DNA from: Nonomuraea basaltis
GTDB taxonomy: Bacteria > Actinomycetota > Actinomycetes > Streptosporangiales > Streptosporangiaceae
DNA length: 50,506 nt
Reading direction: 5' to 3'
Assembly (NCBI RefSeq): GCF_005893125.1
Contig: NZ_VCJS01000087.1
Span: forward strand, 1-50,506
Position numbers and translations under genes: made by a program. The notes below the pieces were generated by a model, which saw only the letters and a program-made list of their open reading frames with translations, was not told where the DNA came from and did not search any database. This document shows, piece after piece, positions 48,130 to 50,506 of the stretch; within the stretch, counting starts at the first letter, position 1, and every line of letters begins with the position of its first letter.

Positions 48130-49296
48130 CTAATTAAACGACTGCCCGCGCACCCTGATGGCCTGCAGCAGCCCAATCGCAATGAGATTGGCAAACGTGG
48201 CGGTTCCGCCATACGACACGAACGGCAGCGGCAGCCCGGTGATCGGCATGATCCCGATCGTCATTCCCACATTGATGAACGTCTGGAACGCGAACCAGCA
48301 CACGATCGTCCCGGCCACCAGCGTCCCGAACCTGTCCTCGCACTTCCTGGCGATCTTCAGCCCGCGCAGCAGCACCACGCCGAGCAGCAGCACGACCGTG
48401 ACCGACCCGAGGAACCCGAACTCCTCTCCCGCCACCGTGAAAATGAAGTCGGTGTGCTGCTCGGGCACGAACCTGCCGGTCGTCTGCCCGCCGCCGAGCA
48501 GCCCCTTGCCCAGCAACTGCCCGGAGCCGATGGCGATCAGCGACTGCGTACTGTTGTAGCCCACCCCGCGCGGATCGACGCTCGGATCGACGAACGCGGT
48601 GAACCGCGCCACCTGGTACGGCTCCAGCATCTGGAAGTAGAACACCGCGAACACCCCCGCGGCAGCCACCACCGTCAGCGCCGCTATCACCCGCTTGCGC
48701 ACACCCCCGATGATCAGCCCGGCGGCGGTGATCGCAGCCAGCACCATGGCCGTGCCGAGGTCGGGCTGGAGCATCACCAGCCCCATCGTGATCGACGCGG
48801 CGACGATCGCCAGCATGATGTCGAGCCCGCGCGGCCGATCGGTCCCCTCGGCCGGCTGCGCCAGCAGCATCGCGATCATCAGCAGCAGCCCGACCTTGGC
48901 GAACTCCGACGGCTGCACCGCGAAGCCCCCGCCGAGCAGGATCCACGAGTGCGACCCGTTGATCGTCGCGCCCAGCGGCGTGAGCACCAGCCCCAGCCCC
49001 ACCAGCGACAGCAGGTACACCAGGGGCGCGTACGCCCGCATCGCCCGGTGGTCGACCATGGCCACCATCGCGCACAGCACCACCCCGATGACCTCGTTGA
49101 GCAGGTGCTTCTTCACCAGGCCCGTGGACCCGGGCGCCCAGGTCCTGGTGGACGACCACACCAGCAGCGTGCCGATCACGCACAATCCGGCCACCGCGAC
49201 CAGCATCAGCCCGTCGAGCCTGCGTACGGTCGACTTCTCGTGCACCATGCGCTGCACGAGCGAGGGCCGCCGGACGGCGGCGGACCGGGCGATCAT
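48130..49296 (-). CDS. rodA: RodA/FtsW family peptidoglycan polymerase
   Basis: The 388-residue SEDS protein has about ten membrane helices, the conserved NGSHSWI and QPSEFAKVGLLL segments, QPDLGTAM, the GQLLGKGLLGGGQT loop, PEQHTDFIFTVAGEEFGF and the PFVSYGGTA end. SEDS proteins polymerise lipid II with a cognate class B PBP. ATG 49294-49296 overlaps the pbpA stop (ATGA), so the polymerase and transpeptidase are made as a pair. It probably works in elongation or germination-type wall growth. Confidence 0.95.
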   Translation of the reverse strand: MIARSAAVRRPSLVQRMVHEKSTVRRLDGLMLVAVAGLCVIGTLLVWSSTRTWAPGSTGLVKKHLLNEVIGVVLCAMVAMVDHRAMRAYAPLVYLLSLVGLGLVLTPLGATINGSHSWILLGGGFAVQPSEFAKVGLLLMIAMLLAQPAEGTDRPRGLDIMLAIVAASITMGLVMLQPDLGTAMVLAAITAAGLIIGGVRKRVIAALTVVAAAGVFAVFYFQMLEPYQVARFTAFVDPSVDPRGVGYNSTQSLIAIGSGQLLGKGLLGGGQTTGRFVPEQHTDFIFTVAGEEFGFLGSVTVVLLLGVVLLRGLKIARKCEDRFGTLVAGTIVCWFAFQTFINVGMTIGIMPITGLPLPFVSYGGTATFANLIAIGLLQAIRVRGQSFN

Positions 49297-50506
49297 CCCC
49301 CGGCCACCGTTCCGTCGGGCGCGAACCTCGGCAGCCTGGTCACGAGCCTCCCGCCGGGCACGGCAGCCGGCCGCTTGATGCCGTAGATGCCCTCATAGAT
49401 CTCCCGTACGGCCGGCGCCGCCGTCTGCGAGCCCATCCCGCCCTGGGAGACCATGACGACCACCACGTACTGCGGTTTCTGCGTCGGCGCGAACGAGGCG
49501 AACCACGAGGTGTCCTTCTTGCCCCACACCTCCGCGGTGCCGGTCTTGCCGCCGATGCGCACCTTGTTCATCGGGAACCCGGCGAACGCCCCCGCCGCGG
49601 TGCCGTCTGCGGCGACCTGGCTCAGCGCGTTCTTGATGTAGAGCCGCTCCTTCTCGCCGAGCGGCAGCTTGCCCACCACCGGCACCGGGAAGGTCCTGAC
49701 CACCTTGCCGTCCGGGCGCACCTGCGCCCATCCGATGCGCGGGCTGCGCACCTTCCCGTCGCTCACCAGCGCCAGGTACGCCCTGGCCAGCTGCATCGGT
49801 GTCACCAGCACGTCGCCCTGGCCGATGGAGAAGTTGGCCGAGTCACCGGGCCGCAGCAGGAATCCCTCGGTGCAGTTCTCCAGCGCCAGCCGCTTGAGGA
49901 ACTCGGCCCGCGCCCTGTCCTTCACCTCCGGATATCCCTTGCGCGACCGCTCGCAGTTGACCGCGCTGGTCTTGTTCCACAGGTCCTTCTTCCAGGCCCG
50001 GTCGGGAATGCGGCCGGCGGACTCGCCGGGCAGGTCAACGCCGGTCGGGCTGCCGAATCCGAACGACCTGGCCATGTTGGCGAACACTTCCTTCGGCGCC
50101 TTCTTCGGGTGGCGTCCGCCGTCCTTGAGGTATTGCTCGTAGGCGGCCCGGTAGAAGATCGTGTCGCATGACTTGACCAGCGCCGTGTGCAGGCTGAGCG
50201 TGCCCAGGCCGATGCCGCGGAAGTTGTTGAAGGCCCGGCCGCCCACCGTGTAGGAACCCGGGCACGAGTAGGTGCCGTTCAGCGGATAGCCCGCGCGGAG
50301 CATGGCCGACACGGACGAGACCTTGAACGTCGAACCCGGCGCGAACTGCCCGTTGATCGCCCGCGACACCAGCGGTTTGCCCGACTTGTCCGACAGCAGC
50401 CACTGGTAGCCACGCGTCGAGATCCCGCCCGCCCAGATCGCCGGGTCGTATCCGGGCTGGCTGGCCAGCGCCACCACCCGCCCCGTGCGCGCGTCCAGCA
50501 CCACCC
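49293..50506 (-). CDS. pbpA: Class B penicillin-binding protein (PBP2/PbpA type), 5' part outside window
   Basis: At least 403 residues of the transpeptidase lie in the window; the gene continues beyond the right edge. The active-site motifs are SxxK in PGSTFKVSS, SxN-like SCD in VKSCDTIFYRA, and KTGT in IGGKTGTAEVW. The N-terminal membrane anchor and dimerisation domain are outside. The enzyme cross-links peptidoglycan made by the coupled RodA. The stop overlaps rodA by 4 nt. Confidence 0.95.
   Translation of the reverse strand, partial: VVLDARTGRVVALASQPGYDPAIWAGGISTRGYQWLLSDKSGKPLVSRAINGQFAPGSTFKVSSVSAMLRAGYPLNGTYSCPGSYTVGGRAFNNFRGIGLGTLSLHTALVKSCDTIFYRAAYEQYLKDGGRHPKKAPKEVFANMARSFGFGSPTGVDLPGESAGRIPDRAWKKDLWNKTSAVNCERSRKGYPEVKDRARAEFLKRLALENCTEGFLLRPGDSANFSIGQGDVLVTPMQLARAYLALVSDGKVRSPRIGWAQVRPDGKVVRTFPVPVVGKLPLGEKERLYIKNALSQVAADGTAAGAFAGFPMNKVRIGGKTGTAEVWGKKDTSWFASFAPTQKPQYVVVVMVSQGGMGSQTAAPAVREIYEGIYGIKRPAAVPGGRLVTRLPRFAPDGTVAGG

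Noticed and set aside
1..50506. CRISPR arrays, insertion sequences, prophage or replication origin
   Set aside because: No regular spacer repeats, transposase or integrase motifs, terminal inverted repeats or DnaA-box clusters were noticed by reading; no search tool was available.

Overview
The window is high-GC actinobacterial chromosome with many GTG starts. F420-type, WYL, ECF41 and CBM2 families, plus the conserved block rodA/pbpA - radical SAM pair - RNase E/G - rplU-rpmA-obg - proB-proA - nadD-rsfS, point to a filamentous actinomycete. The Streptosporangiaceae/Nonomuraea type is my best guess from gene content; no species marker is visible.

Left part (1-30.6 kb): accessory DNA between two nearly identical tRNA-Ala(GGC) genes (226-298 and 30520-30592, both on the minus strand). 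It begins after the 3' end of a glutamine-synthetase-like gene. It carries an ECF41 sigma factor, a small HTH regulator paired with a solo Clp-N-like protein, two MFS exporters (one with a divergent TetR), a two-component system, and a chitin/cellulose-active LPMO. A DyP peroxidase, a scar of two decayed genes (TetR and SDR), an NhaA-DsbA fusion antiporter and a WYL regulator follow. Next come a protein with a TGT-like zinc site, a CE1 esterase with CBM2, a very large S8 protease, a GT2 glycosyltransferase, and a LysR/epimerase/aldo-keto reductase cluster. The secreted biopolymer-degrading genes look individually regulated: a cellobiose-repressor-type box before the protease, GAAA/TTTC palindromes before the esterase, and direct repeats before the LPMO. 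Rare TTA leucine codons occur in the sigma factor, response regulator, kinase, esterase and protease. A truncated LysR gene lies beside the second tRNA.

Right part (31-50.5 kb): housekeeping genes, mostly on the minus strand. Reading in transcription direction from the right edge: pbpA (cut by the window) and rodA, a 59-residue CxxC protein, the TIGR03960-type radical SAM protein and its DUF2344 partner, RNase E/G, rplU, rpmA, obg, then proB-proA, a 58-residue membrane protein, a Ser/Thr kinase, nadD, rsfS and a histidine phosphatase. A plus-strand SDR with a palindromic operator interrupts the block between proB and obg, and a plus-strand M48 peptidase lies between the kinase and nadD.

Several genes appear to be leaderless (start codon about 7-8 nt after a -10 element): the ECF41 sigma gene, the HTH gene, the divergent pair at 8539/8564, the WYL gene and possibly proB. 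No CRISPR array, insertion sequence or phage module was seen. The most unusual items are the TGT-like zinc protein next to the WYL regulator, the twin-palindrome HTH/Clp-N pair, and the hairpin that buries the ribosome binding site of the NhaA-DsbA gene.
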